Below are positions 29,417 through 44,612 of a stretch of 64,000 nucleotides of DNA, piece by piece (position 1 is the first letter of the stretch; the number at the start of each line of letters is the position of its first letter). Where the stretch lies: the NCBI GenBank assembly GCA_030272585.1, contig BSYQ01000005.1:4681501-4745500 (forward strand), written 5' to 3'. The DNA comes from Bryopsis sp. KO-2023. Its lineage: Eukaryota > Chlorophyta > Ulvophyceae > Bryopsidales > Bryopsidaceae. A model generated the notes under the pieces. That model was not told the origin of the DNA. It worked only from the letters and a program-made list of their open reading frames with translations, and searched no databases. A program made the translations under genes and the position numbers.

Positions 29417-30699
29417 CGCGCGTGTAGGGCTCAGTTGTGGGATCAACCCAATAGAGCAAGCGGAAAATCGATTAGCTTTTTTAGCAAGTTCCCTCACCAG
29501 CTTCCATCGCGTTGTCTGTCCTGCCGTCGGTATGTCAGTCATACCGCGATTGAGGCGTCCCGTTCTGTCACACGCGGAACAAAAAGTGTACAATCTACTG
29601 ACTGTATGCGTTCATCTCGCTCTGGTTCGGGTAGAGTCGAGGGTGTGAAAGCGCAAACGCCTCCACAGATCTCTTGCGGGATTCCAGTTTCTGGCTGGAT
29701 CGGGCACTGTCCCTAAACCCAATCTGTCCAGTTGTTTGCCCTTCCACACATATACATGACTGTGTAATTATTAGTCATTATGAATTGTTGAGCACTCAAA
29801 CTCAGAAGTTGCAAACCAAACTTTACGAAAGTTAATTTCCCCTCTCTCAACTCCTTTCTGGAAGCCCTTGGTAAGTGCTTTCTGGGATCTGGAATCTAGT
29901 TTTACACTTGAGTAGGTCACTATGGGTGTGCACTTGGGGCCTGTTTAAAGTCTCAATCAATGTGCTTTCCTATCCAACCCCCCACCCCACCCCTTTTTGA
30001 TGTCACTTGGAATGGCAACACCAAATTCAATAGATACATTTTGTGATGAGATTCTTGGCTATTTTGAGAACATTTTGAGAACGTTTTGTTCCCAGGCCAC
30101 AAGGTATAGTAAACAAGACAAAGGAGGACAAAAACAAGGAAAGAAAGAAAACAAATTCCTTTTTCTCAATCTTGTTTCGACCAACAACCCAGTGGCTCCA
30201 CGATGGTTCCGATAACCTGAAAAGCAACTCAAATGAGTGGCAGAACAAGCGTCTTGTCAAGACGCTGCGGGAATTCGAACACGTCGACAGCTGTCCCTTC
30301 CATCCAAACTCTGATATCAGAACCTGGCAATATTTGAGACCGGCAACTGGAACGGGTGCGATCATCGCTGTGGCTCAAGGTGCGTGTTTGGCGGCGCCGC
30401 CAGTCATTACAGCACCGTGAACTGTGCACTGAACCGATCCAGAAAACCAAGGGTGTTTCCAATATATTAAAATCTGTTGAGATTCCTTAGGGACATCAAG
30501 ATTGGAGGCGATCAAAACTCAGATGACTTGAATTTTGCCCCTTAAAGACATGCACATCAAGAAATTTTGTGTGTGAGGAGTGGAATTCACTGGAGCTCGT
30601 CCCAGTTCTTGTTTGAAATACACTGAAAAGTGATGATGCGGCCTATTGCACAGATTGCCAGCACAAGAAAAACACAAGAACAAGAAGAAAAAAAAAAAA
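29417..30699. promoter_or_regulatory. Divergent intergenic region, HMA / sulfotransferase
   Basis: 1283 bp lie between two start codons on opposite strands. No coding frame with support was found. It must contain both promoters and 5' UTRs. Just before the sulfotransferase ATG there is a purine run (AAGAAGAAAAAA). Confidence 0.4.
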
Positions 30700-33446
30700 A
30701 TGGGTCCAACCGGAGACAAGGATAGCGTACGAAGCGGGATTTCTCACCCTCGCTCAAGAAATGTTGCTGCCTCAGAGTCCAAATCTGAGGGTCATCTTGC
30801 TGTGGATGGCATGCCTAGTACCCCCCTGAAGCAAGAACGCATGTTTCACGTTCCCGGGAGGGATGAGCCATTCTCTTTCAGCGCCGGCTGTTGTTTCGTA
30901 AGCACCATGGCAATTTTATTGCTCATATACAGCTTCAGGGAAAAAATGCCGATGGCTGCACAGAAAGATGCTGTCTTTGATCCAACACGGTGAGAAAAAG
31001 CTGACTAGCGTATTTTGAGGCACTTTTGCTTGATGATTTGCTTGCGTGCATTCGTTTTTTGTTTGGCTTTAAAAAAAAAAAAAACTGTTGTATTACTGTA
31101 GGTTTCTGTTTGAAACGGATGAAGAGAAGCCTGTGATGGGGTTCTTAGTCACACATCACAAAACAGGGACCATGATGTTTCAAGAAATGTTTCAACGCTT
31201 GTGCCCGCTGTTCAAACTCGATTTTCAGCAAGTCAGAGGTCCAACCCGTTGGGATAGGCTGGCAGATGCCAGTAACGAAAGGTATTTCAGATTCGCCAAT
31301 TCCACACAAAGGATGGTCACAGTAATGCAAGGCTTCGACGAACACTGCTCCGTTGACCCCAATTCAAAATGCGATCGATTTGATGCCGGCTGCTGGATGC
31401 GAGGATGTTCTTTGATCAAAATGGTGACTTATGTATATATATACTTATAGAAGTAAAATTTTGCATACTTGCACATCGGGATGAGTGAAATATATGAGTA
31501 ATGTAATGGTATTGATTTTTTTATGGATATCCATAAATCATCAGATTCTGTGTCGGCCTGCAATATTTTTCTCGATGTTCTTATGAATTAATGTAGCTAG
31601 AGAAGATGATACGCACACATAGGTGTACATCTTTGTTGAAATATCATTAAACCTAAAAAAATCTTTTCAGAGTGTAATAATATCAGCATTTTTTTTCTTC
31701 GTTAATATTCGCGCACCTTATAATAGTAATATGGTTCGATCTTTGGCTTTTTCTTTCTTTTTCTTTTTCTTTTTTTTTTTTGGGGGGGGGGGATACCATT
31801 ACTCACTTTGTTTTGATTTGATATTGTGGCAGGGAAAAAATCCAGATGAGTTCCAGCCAACTGTCCACGTTGTACGAAACCCTGTTGAAATTTTGATATC
31901 GGCTTACTTGTACCACAACAACTCTGGTGAGTTGTTGCAAATTTTTAGCAGAATGAAGCAGATTGATCGATTCAATTTCCAGTCATTGGGGCTTAAAATC
32001 AATACGCTGTGGTGACAGACATGTGGTGCTTCTATTTTGGGCAAGGTGTCAGATACTGTTTGGACAACTTTGGGTTGAATACAAAATATGTCTGCGAAAA
32101 TATTCAGAAAAAGGAAAAAAAAAAGTGGGGGTTAGAATGTATGGATGAGAATATCACGTTATTTTTTCTTTGTTAAGGTCAAATCTTGTTGGTTTGCATC
32201 GGAGCGTCGAGGGAAAAAAAAAGAAACAGCACCCAATGAAGCCAATTCACAAGTCGTGAGTGGGGCTTATCCTAGATGCAGATATATTTTTCGGCCAAAT
32301 TTCCCACCGGCTTTTTTTTTATTTCATCAATTTCCTCAAGCACTGGTGGTAGTCTTACTTTTTCACATTTTTCAAATATCTTGTCAGGCCAATGGATGGT
32401 GGAAAATGGACACGAAGCTTGGCTGGGTGAACCTAAACCAGATGCATTGACCGTCCTCGATTCATCAATCAGTTCAAAATACAAGAATATGCCGTTCTAC
32501 AAGGTATGCCCATTGCCTGTGTTGAAACCACAGAGAAGATTTCAAGAAAACTTTATAAGAACAAAAAGTGGGAAATTCCACTGGGACGTTCTCTATTTGG
32601 TTATGTTCGTCTGAGTTTTTTGTGTGGATCATATGCAAGAGGGGTTCGACATTGACCTTTAGGGGTTGATTCTCCTCTAGTATGACTGGAAGTCGACCTT
32701 GTTTCAGCTTGTGGGAAAAAAAAAACCAGCCTACTGTTTACTTATTTAGTATTATTCATTTTTTTAATTTATTATTTTTTTTCCAATGTATAGTATTACT
32801 CATTTTCTTAATTTATTAATTTTTCTGATGTAGGCCCTTCAAGGTCTGGATGATAAAGATGCTTTGAAAGTGGAATTTAATGTGCTGGCGTCGGGGATGT
32901 ATCGGGCTGCCAGACTCTACCAGTCGCTCCAAGAAAAACCTTACGTTTTGCAAATGCATTTCGAAGATTTCAAAGCTGATTATGCTGGCTCCATGCAAAA
33001 AGTCTTCGCCCATCTGAAAATGGATACCATGTTTGGAATGGAAAAACTAATGGAGGTGAGTTTGACCTACTTCGATTATTTCATAAAAAAGAACGAATAA
33101 TTTTTCATTTTTGTTTTGTCAGTAGCTCAACGACACTGTTCATCCCCTCCATCGATTATGTCGATTTATCCTGTTCCCTTATGGTTTTTGACCTGGTGGT
33201 TTTTGAATGAAACATAAATTTCACGAGTTTTTTGTTGTTGGATGCGTCCAGGTGGCAAATTTGTTTGATCCGAAAGCTGTTGTTAGTGGGGTTCGTAGTA
33301 GATTGACCGACAGCCATGTCACGGAGGGGAAATACGACAAAGAACCCCTCAGAAAAGCAATGTTCGATGATCCGACACTCAACGCTGTGATGCTGACCTT
33401 GGGAACTTCCCAAGGATATGAAAAGCCCTTTCCTTACAGCAAATAG
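30700..33446 (+). CDS. Membrane-anchored sulfotransferase (6 exons)
   Basis: Exons: 30700-30989, 31102-31423, 31833-31926, 32388-32503, 32834-33055, 33252-33446; 412 residues, phases consistent. The start is ATG 30700, directly after an A-rich leader. One hydrophobic segment (~59-79, FSAGCCFVSTMAILLLIYSF) after a ~58-residue hydrophilic N-terminus predicts a type II membrane protein, so a Golgi location is likely. VTHHKTGTMMFQ (~113) is the PAPS 5'-phosphosulfate loop with catalytic Lys. VHVVRNPVEILISAYLYH (~215) is the 3'-phosphate loop with the Arg-Asn and Ser. It should transfer sulfate from PAPS to a carbohydrate or other acceptor; the substrate is not readable from the sequence. No close named family was recognised. 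Confidence 0.85.
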
Positions 33447-36400
33447 CTCAACATTTCCACAGGGATAATTTGCGACCAACGAGTGGGATGGTTTGTTTCT
33501 TTCATATTCAGTTTCTGTCATGTCTGTGGCGGCGGGGGGGGGTCTTTTTTTTTTCTTCCTCTTTCCTATTTGTTTGTTCAACTTTTGTTTTGGTTGAGAA
33601 GTAGAAAGGGCTAGGGCTGGGAGCTAGAGTGAGGGATTTGGGGGTTTATGAGATAATTTGGTTGAGCTCATGTGACTAATTCGGGGGTGATTTTGCAACC
33701 GGAACTCGAATCCAATGCAGGGTGGCGCTACCTTGTTCAGTAATTGCTTTTCTGTGGACTTGTTTTGTTTTGTTTTGTTTTGCTGATTGAAGGGTCAGCC
33801 AGGGGCCTTAATCATAGCCCCACCGAAAATGCGTGTCTGCTTGGATTCATCAGTCAGACTTCTGGACTGACCGAAGATTTCGTTCCGAGCCACCCTGTTG
33901 CATCTTCATTTCTGTTGATACGCACACATGCATGTCAAAAAAAAATCAAAACTAAGAGTGAAGGTCTTGACAGAGACATTTAAGACATAGAGAGTTTAAT
34001 CAACAGAAAAAAAAATCTTTTCACGTTTCTTGAAATCAACTACTGCTGCATGTCTCTGCGGTAGAGTGCTTTCACTTTTGCCATCCTGGAATCTTACGGG
34101 ACACCTTAAAAGTGAAAACAGCACACTTGTGGCCATTTCTTATTCATTATGAGGATAAATAAATTCCAGAAGAAGGGTCGCTCCAGCAATCCAGCATCCT
34201 CCGATGTTTTCCCAGCTTTCGACACAAAATTCTGCGTTTTTTGGAGGAACTTCTTGAAATTCAGTCTTTCTCAAGCAGGGTTTGAACGGCACAACACAAT
34301 GAATCATGAACACATGAATTTTTTTTTGTTTTCTTCTTTTTTCAAAGGAAACGTAGGTTTCAAAACTGCTGGAGATCTGTGTCCCAACTCGAAGTAATCC
34401 TGTCCAATATATCAGTTAGTAATACCTATGTGCAACCCAAAATCAACGTTTTCCTTCCCTTTCTTTTGTCAAAGATAGCCTCCACCCAAACGAAAGAAAG
34501 AAAACCCAAAAAGAACGGAAACACAATAAAAAAAAGGAAGCAAAGAATTTTTTTCTCGATGTGGATTGTAAATTTTTTTTCCGTCTCTCTCTGTGTGTCC
34601 CCCCACCCCTCCTCTTTCCTCCACATCTTTTTTTTTCTTCCCTTATCAAATATACAAGCAAATTCGAATTCCGAAAGGAATCCTCTCTTAATATATCTAA
34701 CAATACACTCCATGAATGGTCATTTTTTTTGTGCGTGTTTTTTTCGCATGCCCATATATATATATATTTATATTTTTTCCTTTTCTTTCTTTCACAAAAG
34801 CTCAGCCCTTTTCCTTTTTTTTCTCCTTTTTCCTGTTTTTCTCTCAAAAAGTGCCTTTTCTATCTTTCTCTCTCGGCACTCAGGTTTGAGTCCCGGTCTC
34901 AAGAAAAATCCTACCCCCCCCCCCCCCCAAAAAAAAAGGAAGAACAAAAAACACCTTATCATTGCAAACAATTTCGAGGAGAAATACCTATAACAATACC
35001 AGGACGGTGGAGGATTGGCTCGCAAATCATATCTGTCAATATTTTGAAATAAAACCCTGCGCAGGTTTTCCCCTGAGGCATAAGTTTTTGAATCATATAT
35101 CAAACATACAACACTTCCACAAAAAAAACAAAAAAAGGGAAAAAAAAAACGATACAGCCTCTTCTCTTCTTTTCCATCCACCTCTTTTTTTCCCAATTTT
35201 TTCTTTTTTCTTTTTTTTATAAAACCCATTGAATTTGGCAAAACACCCATTTCCACACTCGTACTTGAAGCATGAAAAAAGAGGAGGGAAAAAAAAACAT
35301 CGAAAACAACACCATATATAATGTTGAATGCTTAGAAAAATTGGACCTTTGTTTGCCCACTCATTATCGACCTTTTTCCCTCCCTATATCCCCGCCCCCC
35401 TCCCGCCAACCTCTACCATCGAAACCAACTCCTCCTTTAAAAATTTTCCTCCTCCCCCTAAAAAATTTGTCTTAAAGAGCATATGGTGATTGGTTGGATT
35501 TTGGATCATGATCTAATGCAAACTCATTACGTATTCTTTTTCAACGCCCCCCCCCCACCCCCTTTTTTTTCCCTTTCAAATCCCTTACTCACTTACTCAC
35601 TTTATGTTGAAACTTTCCCCGCATCCTTTTCGTGAGAAATATATATATATATTTGGTGCTTTCCTTCTCCCCCAAAAACCTTTTTGTTTCTGTTTTTAAT
35701 TCCAATTTCAGTCCTTTTCTCACACTACGTGGCGTTGGTTTTTTTTTCTTCACAATATAAACATACATATTTGTATAGAGAGAGGAAAGCAAGCCACCCC
35801 AGTTATGCACACCAAACCAATACATGGCTGTCGACAATGGAATCAATCTGAAAATCTAACCACCTCCCCATCCTCCCCCCCCCCCTTTTTTTTCCCCGAG
35901 CATAACAAACACCACATTACCATTCTGTCTAGCTCTTCTCTTTTTTGCCCCCCTCCTCTGTTTCATATTTCTTAATATTTTCTTAGGGGAGGTAAAAGTT
36001 TTTTGTTTTTGGGGGGGGGGAAGATGAGAACCAAAAAATTCCACCGCCCTAAACGTTAATCCATTCGCTGGCATGTGTGTCGCTAATCAAAAAAAATTCA
36101 AAAATCTTGCAAAGAGATTATCCATCGATCACCATCAAGACAATATACACACATCAGCTCAACACTGGAATCCACTTGACCACTCTCCCCTCTCCCCCCC
36201 CCCCTGAATTCCGAACCCCAAAAAAAAACACAACTACAAGAAAAACAAAAACCTCAAGAAAAATCATATGGAAAGGCAAAATCTCTCTACTTTTTCAAAT
36301 AGTAATCCCCGATTTTGTAACTAACACTCTTCTTTTTCGCCCCTCTCCTTTTTTTGCTCTTTCCTCCCCATCCCCTAACTTCTTTGTTTTTTTCACTTCC

Positions 36401-37064
36401 AAGCGTTTTGAAGTGTGTGTATGCGTGGGAGGGGGAATATTACATCAAGTTATGCTGAGAAACCCTCCATCGTTTTAGATAGGACCTCCCCCCAAAAAAA
36501 AAACAAAAAACACCACCAACAAGATCCAACCACCGAAACGGAGGTTAGGGTTTTCTTTTTCCCTTTATCTTTCCATTTCTTTTTTGTTTTTTACCCCCGT
36601 TCTCGCAGCGCTCTAGCGATTCTTGTTGCTGTTACGAGGCCTTTTCTTCTACTGCTAATTCGGGCTGTTTCTGAGGTACATGGAGGTTCATCCGAAGAAG
36701 TCGAAGTGCTGAGGTCCCCATCATGGCTGGATAGCGAAAGATTGAAGCCGAATGCTGTACAGACATACACACAGAAACCCAACAACTCAGAAACTGCAAT
36801 ACTGGGCACTCAGTTGACTTCCCGCCGCCCAGAACATCCCAAAACTAGCAGCTAAAGCAACGACAAAGAAGCGATATGCCACAAGCTAATCAGCCAAATC
36901 CATCAGAAATCGAAAGGAAACGAGACAGACCATTCGAAGAAAAAACGTGCGCGAAATGTGTCGAAAATATATATAATAAATATAAATATATATAAATGCG
37001 TCGAAAATCACCGTACATAATGCTTTTATGGGTGCCGTCTCAGGGGGGTTATCCCTGGTAGCCC
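33447..37064. other. 3.6-kb low-complexity intergenic region
   Basis: It is dominated by pyrimidine-rich and poly(A)/poly(T)/poly(C) tracts between about 34.3 and 36.6 kb, with (TTTTG)n near 33760 and (TA)n near 34756. The long open frames on both strands there are compositional artefacts. A plus frame ending at 36855 (from ~36600: ALAILVAVTRPFLLLLIRAV, then a hydrophilic tail) could be a terminal exon, but I cannot support it. Confidence 0.4.
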
Positions 37065-40000
37065 CTAGAGTTGCAAATATTGGCTTCCGGAGGATATCCC
37101 CATAGGCGATATTTCCTCTGTTGGCACAACGTTCTTGGAGCCGTCGACTCGCGCCCTCTCTCCAGTGAAACTCTCCGCCGAAATCTCGCAGGAGGAAACC
37201 GCAGCCTTCGCCCGTGTTGTCACAGGCACTGGCGGTCTGTGGCGATTGTGATCTCTAGCGAGGAAAAACAAAAAAACGAATCCAGTGAATTGAATGCAGC
37301 CGGGTGGATGAATTCTCTTTGTGTCATATTGAAATCGATCACCACTGGTGGATATACTCACCAACATAGACAAACTAGGTTTCTTTTTTTCAAATCTATT
37401 TTTTGGTCCAATGGAATTAGTCATCTCAAAAGGGTTACCTCGTATCTCTGAGCGATTTCATGAAATGAAGAAATCTTTTAAGTTTGAGCATACAAATGCG
37501 ATGGCTCCGGATGAGCTGGGTCTGACTCAACACCACTTTACGTTTCACTCCTTACATTTTTTTAGAGATATGTTGTGTTTTACACGTGTAATAGTGACAA
37601 TGGATGAATACCTGCTCATGCCGTTCTCTGAACCCCTGACACTTGAACCTGGACCTTGATTTATTGCTGATCAGGTCTCTTATGTCAGGAAATGGCTGCC
37701 TCTGGGCAAACAACACCACACTCTCATCTTCAGAACCTGATTTTCCCTCAAATTAGATCGATATTCGATGTAAACCTGACGCTTCCATGCAAATGCTCTA
37801 GTGATTATTCGATGGGGACACACACACACACACACACACACTGGGTAGGGCCTTACGTTTTCTCGCATTACAGCTGTTTTTGGTGGCGATTCACTCTCCG
37901 GGTCTGACATAACAAGCGGATCTTCATGTTGCAGAATGTAAGTCCTGGCATCACAACAAACCATGTCACGCCCACATTGTTCAGCTTTTCAAGATAAAAT
38001 TTGCTCAAGACCCCTATCTTTGGTTAAGTCGACAAACCAATGGGGCTCTACGAATTCGATAAGTTGTTTTGCATTCCATGACGATATCTCATTTTTTTCG
38101 AAAGGGGGTGAGGGGGTTGTAAAAGGGATTTTTTTTTTGTAAGAAAATGAACCAAATCGGTTGATTTGATAGATTTTGAAAGAAAACAAAAAACAAAAAA
38201 AAACACTCCTCCAAAATCTGGAGCTGGGAGGGGGAGGGGAGGGTGCCTCAAAACAACTTATCCAGTTTGTAAAGCCTAGCTAAGATTAGTAATACGGTTT
38301 GGTCAAGATATCCCCCTACCTTCTGATCGACCTGGGCTTTCTTGGAATCATCACACCCAACACTGGACATCTCGAGAAGATGCTTCTGGCATCAGGATCC
38401 AGGTCAGCAAATCGCCGAACATAGTTTCTAGAAAATGAGGATCGAATGCTCCAAGAGTGGGATCTTCTGCCGCCACTCGGTGATAACCTGTGAATCCAGA
38501 AAGAAAAAAAGTGTGAAAGAGTGATCCAAGCCACCTTGGAGAATCCCATGTGATGTCACACTTCTCGTCTTCAGATAATTATATATAATATATATATATA
38601 TGTATATTTTCCACTCTGATTTCACAAAAGACTGCACGGAGTGGCTACAATGTCATCACATCCTCTATTGTAGCAATCTGTGAGGGGAAAAACTGATAAG
38701 GATTGGTGTCTTACCTCGTACTGGTGCCATTGCTTCGTTCATGGTGCAATCCCGATGGGCTCCGTGTGCCATCCCTGCTGTTTACTTGGTGCGATCGACA
38801 AGGGTTTTGTGGCATAGTTACAAACCCCTCATTGGCTGCCACCACCACGGTGGTGGTCTGATATCCATGATGGGCGAAAGGCTCCCCCACCGTCCAGTAT
38901 TCATTGTTTCTTCGACACCTGCCCCACAGCCATTCCAATTGAGGAGTGCACTACAAAACCACAGCAAGGACCTATGCTCTCTGTGCATGAGTGTTTATGA
39001 CAAGCACCCCCCCTCGAAATATTTCCGCCAGTCGAGAAATATTTTGCAGATGGCCCCCCTCCTTGGACAACGCTGTAAAATCTAAGTTGATGTTTCGAGC
39101 GATAAGAATAGAATTCTTGGTCAATTTTGAACCAACGAGTGCATGCCGCTTCTGTGTGCATGCCACTTTCTTCTGTTTCTGAAGCAGTACTAATATACAT
39201 AAATATTGAGAAAAACTTGACAGAGTTCCGGATGCCAATTGTGAATGGTGGAATTGAGGGTCTGTGTGCAAGTTTATTGACTACAACAGGGGAAATGGTG
39301 ATGAGGTGACTGATGAGGAATTTTGAACAAGTGCACCTCTTGAATCTTGGGGCCGTATACAGGGCATGACGAATTTGGCACTTCCAGTTCTCGTTCTGCG
39401 TTATCAGCCGCGAGCCTCCCGTCCGACGATGCGTGATTCGACCCCGTACTTGGCAAGCAGTGTAAATCTTCAGCAGAGATGGGGGGGCACACAGAGGGTT
39501 GTCAGGGGAAAGGAAAGCGCGCGAAAATGAACCAAAAATAAATAAATAAGTAAACAAAAACTGCCATAAGCTTGCCCCCTCCTTTCTCCGGGTTGAACGC
39601 AACAGAAAATTTGAAAGACAGCTGCAACGAAAGGAACCCTTTCTGCACAGAATTGACGCACCTGCTGCAGTGTTGCTGCTCCACCCCGAAGGTCTATCGC
39701 GGCGTGGATCATGTCGTGAACGCTGTTGAAAGCCTCGACTTCCTGGGAAACATGTGACCCCGTTATCAAACTCCCCCCTCCAGCACGCCAGGATATGATG
39801 ACAAGGCGTGAAAACAAAGAGCCAGTACTTAGACGTGAACTACCTTGACGTCAGTGGAAAGGTCGTCAGCCGTCGACGCGCCTGAAATGAACGAGAATTC
39901 TCAACACTCTGAAAAAAAAAGTCATCACCGGGATTGCGACTGGATGGTTGTGGAAGTCGGGTCTGCCCCGTTAAACGAGCAGGAGCGTGGGGCCCCTCTC

Positions 40001-40486
40001 CCCTCATAGCATCTTTCGACGGCCGGAAAGGAAACGCGGTTCCTGGGCAAGGAAGCAAGGATATAGATGGTCGCAAACGAGTCGCCAAAACGAAAGAGTG
40101 AACCTCTTTCGTGACCAACTTTTTTCGTGACGTGATATTTCACGAAGAACCCCAGCATTCAGCGCAAGCGAAACGAGCCCAGTGATGTCCGAGGCGGTGG
40201 GCCGACAACGCGTAGGATATTCTACTCAGTCTCGGAAGTTGTGCTGCTTTCCGAGAAACGAGTGGAATGCCTTGCTACGGACACGAACTCTGCGTGGAGC
40301 GCACCCAACGCGTTTTCGCGAAACAGAGGGAGAAAGCTTGCCAGCGTCTACCGTTCACCATCCATCATCGTGAGTTCGTTTTCTATTTGTTTGCAATCTT
40401 CGACCATCATGTTTCTGCGGCATACCTGCAGAAACAGCAGCGGCGACTTCACACAACGACTCCAGAGCCGAGAAGGGGTTGTCCAT
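37065..40486 (-). CDS. Unassigned multi-exon gene
   Basis: Three joined exons are convincing. They are 40426-40486 (MDNPFSALESLCEVAAAVSA, starting ATG 40486), 39844-39881 (GASTADDLSTDVK) and 39662-39742 (EVEAFNSVHDMIHAAIDLRG...). Phases 1, 0 and 0 match, with good splice sites. Further candidate exons downstream are 38711-38895 (TTTVVVAANEGFVTMPQ), about 38363-38490 (FDPHFLETMFGDLLTWILMP), 37886-37939 (YILQHEDPLVMSDPESESPP) and a terminal one ending at 37065 (VPTEEISPMGISSGSQYLQL). I could not link these in phase, so the overall model is incomplete. An upstream frame (~40700-40850, LPLIEQHHPNQNDLARLL) may be an earlier exon. The segment with the LLTW motif faintly recalls the N-terminal helical repeats of the SMG1 kinase; this is a weak impression only. 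Confidence 0.35.
37819..37842. repeat. (CA)n microsatellite
   Basis: About 11 CA units lie within an intron of the unassigned gene. Confidence 0.9.
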
Positions 40487-41200
40487 GGGGAAATCGACGG
40501 GACCTGCGTTCAGTACTGGAGCTCGATGGCCGTGACTCGTCGAGGTCAGCAGACTGGCAACGAACCCTGTGCGAACTCCCCACCCACAACAACGCCTTCC
40601 TTATCCTTTTCAGTCTGCACCCCCCAAAAACTCTGTTCTGCATTGTCCTCCAAGCAGGGATTCAGGGGAGAAAGTCAACGCTATGTAGACTCGGAAAAAA
40701 GGATTGTTTGGGAGGCGAAGCAAGGGGTGCTGCGCTGGAACGTTTTGATCACCATTATCGGATGATGATGCGCGAAGCAGCCTTGCCAGGTCGTTTTGGT
40801 TGGGGTGATGTTGTTCAATGAGGGGCAGACGAACAAATTTCTGTAAAGAGGCCGACGGAACTCTCTTGGAGCTTGGCAACATCGCAATCGGTACCAACAG
40901 TGGAGAGCAGCTTCTCCTCGCTAGAACAACTCGCAGATTCCTCGCGTGCAGCACTTTAATTTGTGTTGTTGGGCGTCCTCTAAAATTGGACGGCAACGAC
41001 GAACACCAACTGAGAAAAAAAGCTTCCCTCATTGGCAAATTTTCAAACCAATGGAGCCTTGAGGGTCACAGAGACGACCAGCAGTTGAAAAAAAAATATT
41101 ATATTGCAGGGGAGAATCCAATTCTACAATGAGAACTCAGACCCCCGAATTTCCCTATCGTGCTTGCGCTTCAGAGCCAAATTCCATGATAAACCCATAT
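40487..41200. other. Between two minus-strand genes
   Basis: 714 bp. It carries the open minus frame 40610-41038, part of which (LPLIEQHHPNQNDLARLL) may be coding sequence of the unassigned downstream gene. The rest probably holds its promoter and the 3' end of the L-shaped eight-Cys gene. Confidence 0.3.
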
Positions 41201-42145
41201 TCATTTGCCAGTCTTTCGTCGCGGGGTGATCTCAATGCCGCCCAGTAGACTTGCGACTCTGTTGTGAAGAAGTTTGCCATTCCCAATCATGGAGTGAAAG
41301 CCCCATTTCCTTGGTTGGTTTTCATTTGGGGGTGGAGCAGGAGCGGGGTTGAGCTTCTGACTTCCAGTGCTGCTTGGTAGAATCAGGACATTATCCCCCC
41401 AGGTTGCTGTCGTTTTGGGGTAGACTGTGGGGGCAATACCTGCTGTTCCATCCTCGGCACCAATGTCTGGAACCCCTTGAGGGGGCTTGGATGGATCTTG
41501 CAAGACCCTCTGCTGTTGCGGTTCGGAATCAGCCATAGTGGTCGGGGGAGGTGCGCACTGCGCCGATCCGAAGTAAGCAGCGTCGCAATCTGTGAAGCTG
41601 CGTGCGGCAGAACAACAATTTCAGCAAGGAATATCAATACCCCTCGTCCGACCCAGCGGCAGAAAGTCTATATTACCAAACAGCTTCACGAACAAAACAC
41701 AAGATACTGGGGGCTTCGACTCACTAGCTCATAATTCTGCTCCTTCCCAAGCCAAAGGCCCTTGCGAGAGCATTGTTTTCTATCGTTGCAATGAACTCGT
41801 CAAGAATTGCCTCATCGCACAGGCAACCTGCGACAGCCGAACTGCTTCCAGTGCCCAAGAGCCCGTTTATTCCCTCACAACAAGCTGCGCCGCTTCCAGA
41901 TACGCAAGGTGTTAAAGTAGACTGGACTGACGATTGGCCGATGCTATCAAACCCCGCTGCACATTCTTCCGTAGTCTTCGATTGCGCTGGAAAAAAACGA
42001 AACCACAAACACTTGAGTTCTGAAGTTCCTCCCCAGCTTTGTCGCAGGCTGGTCTTGTGTTAGATTTAGTGCTAGCAGAAAGCATACCATTCGCAACGGT
42101 GGCGGCGAAGAAACACGACAAAACGAAAGCGGCTGCAATCCTCAT
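41201..42145 (-). CDS. Secreted eight-cysteine (lipid-transfer-like) protein with long C-terminal extension (3 exons)
   Basis: Exons (minus): 42088-42145, 41725-41986, 41201-41597; 238 residues, phases 1 and 2 join correctly. Exon 1 is a clean signal peptide (MRIAAAFVLSCFFAATVANA). The mature part shows the order C-x18-C-x7-CC-x17-CxC-...-C-...-C (EEC, TPC, AACC, GCLC, TDC, AQC), which is the eight-cysteine motif of plant nonspecific lipid-transfer proteins; this fold binds lipids through four disulfides. After the last Cys comes a ~115-residue Pro/Gln-rich extension ending in a basic stretch (KLLHNRVASLLGGIEITPRR). It has no hydrophobic GPI signal. The exon 3 acceptor at 41598 was chosen because the alternative gives an immediate stop. 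Secretion is inferred. Divergent from SNAT with 374 bp between the starts. Confidence 0.75.
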
Positions 42146-42519
42146 CTTTAAAGAAATTTCTGGGGCGGCTGTGATTTGAGGAAGGGCATGCTTTCCGAAA
42201 GGCTTTTGATAGAAGCTGCTGAAAGCCTGCCAGTTCGCTTGGATACCTCGAGGGGAAGATTGGCGCCGTGAAGTGGCGACACGAAGAGACACCCTGTTCT
42301 GGCGACAATTCGTGGAACAGGGCTGCTCCCAGAATCCCTCCAATGCATTTTCTGTTCCATTCCTTGTCCATTTAAACCATTTATGAGACAGGTGAAGGAA
42401 TCCAGTCATGTCCAATGGACGGGGCAAAAAAAGGAAACCAAGGCCCCTACATCGTCGTACTGTTTTGGGACAGTGCTCAACAAAATCGTCGCTCCGTTGC
42501 CTTGGGACGCTTCGCAACG
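42146..42519. promoter_or_regulatory. Bidirectional promoter region, LTP-like / SNAT
   Basis: 374 bp separate the two start codons. If SNAT instead starts at the upstream in-frame ATG 42415, the gap shrinks to 269 bp. No specific element was recognised. Confidence 0.4.

Positions 42520-44612
<2,093 letters not shown>

Noticed and set aside
34426..35256. Lys-rich or Phe-rich frames of 95-204 codons
   Set aside because: They come from homopurine/homopyrimidine sequence; composition, not coding, keeps them open.
40182..40821. Overlapping plus-strand frames of 174 and 184 codons
   Set aside because: They lie antisense to supported minus-strand exons and have no recognisable motif.
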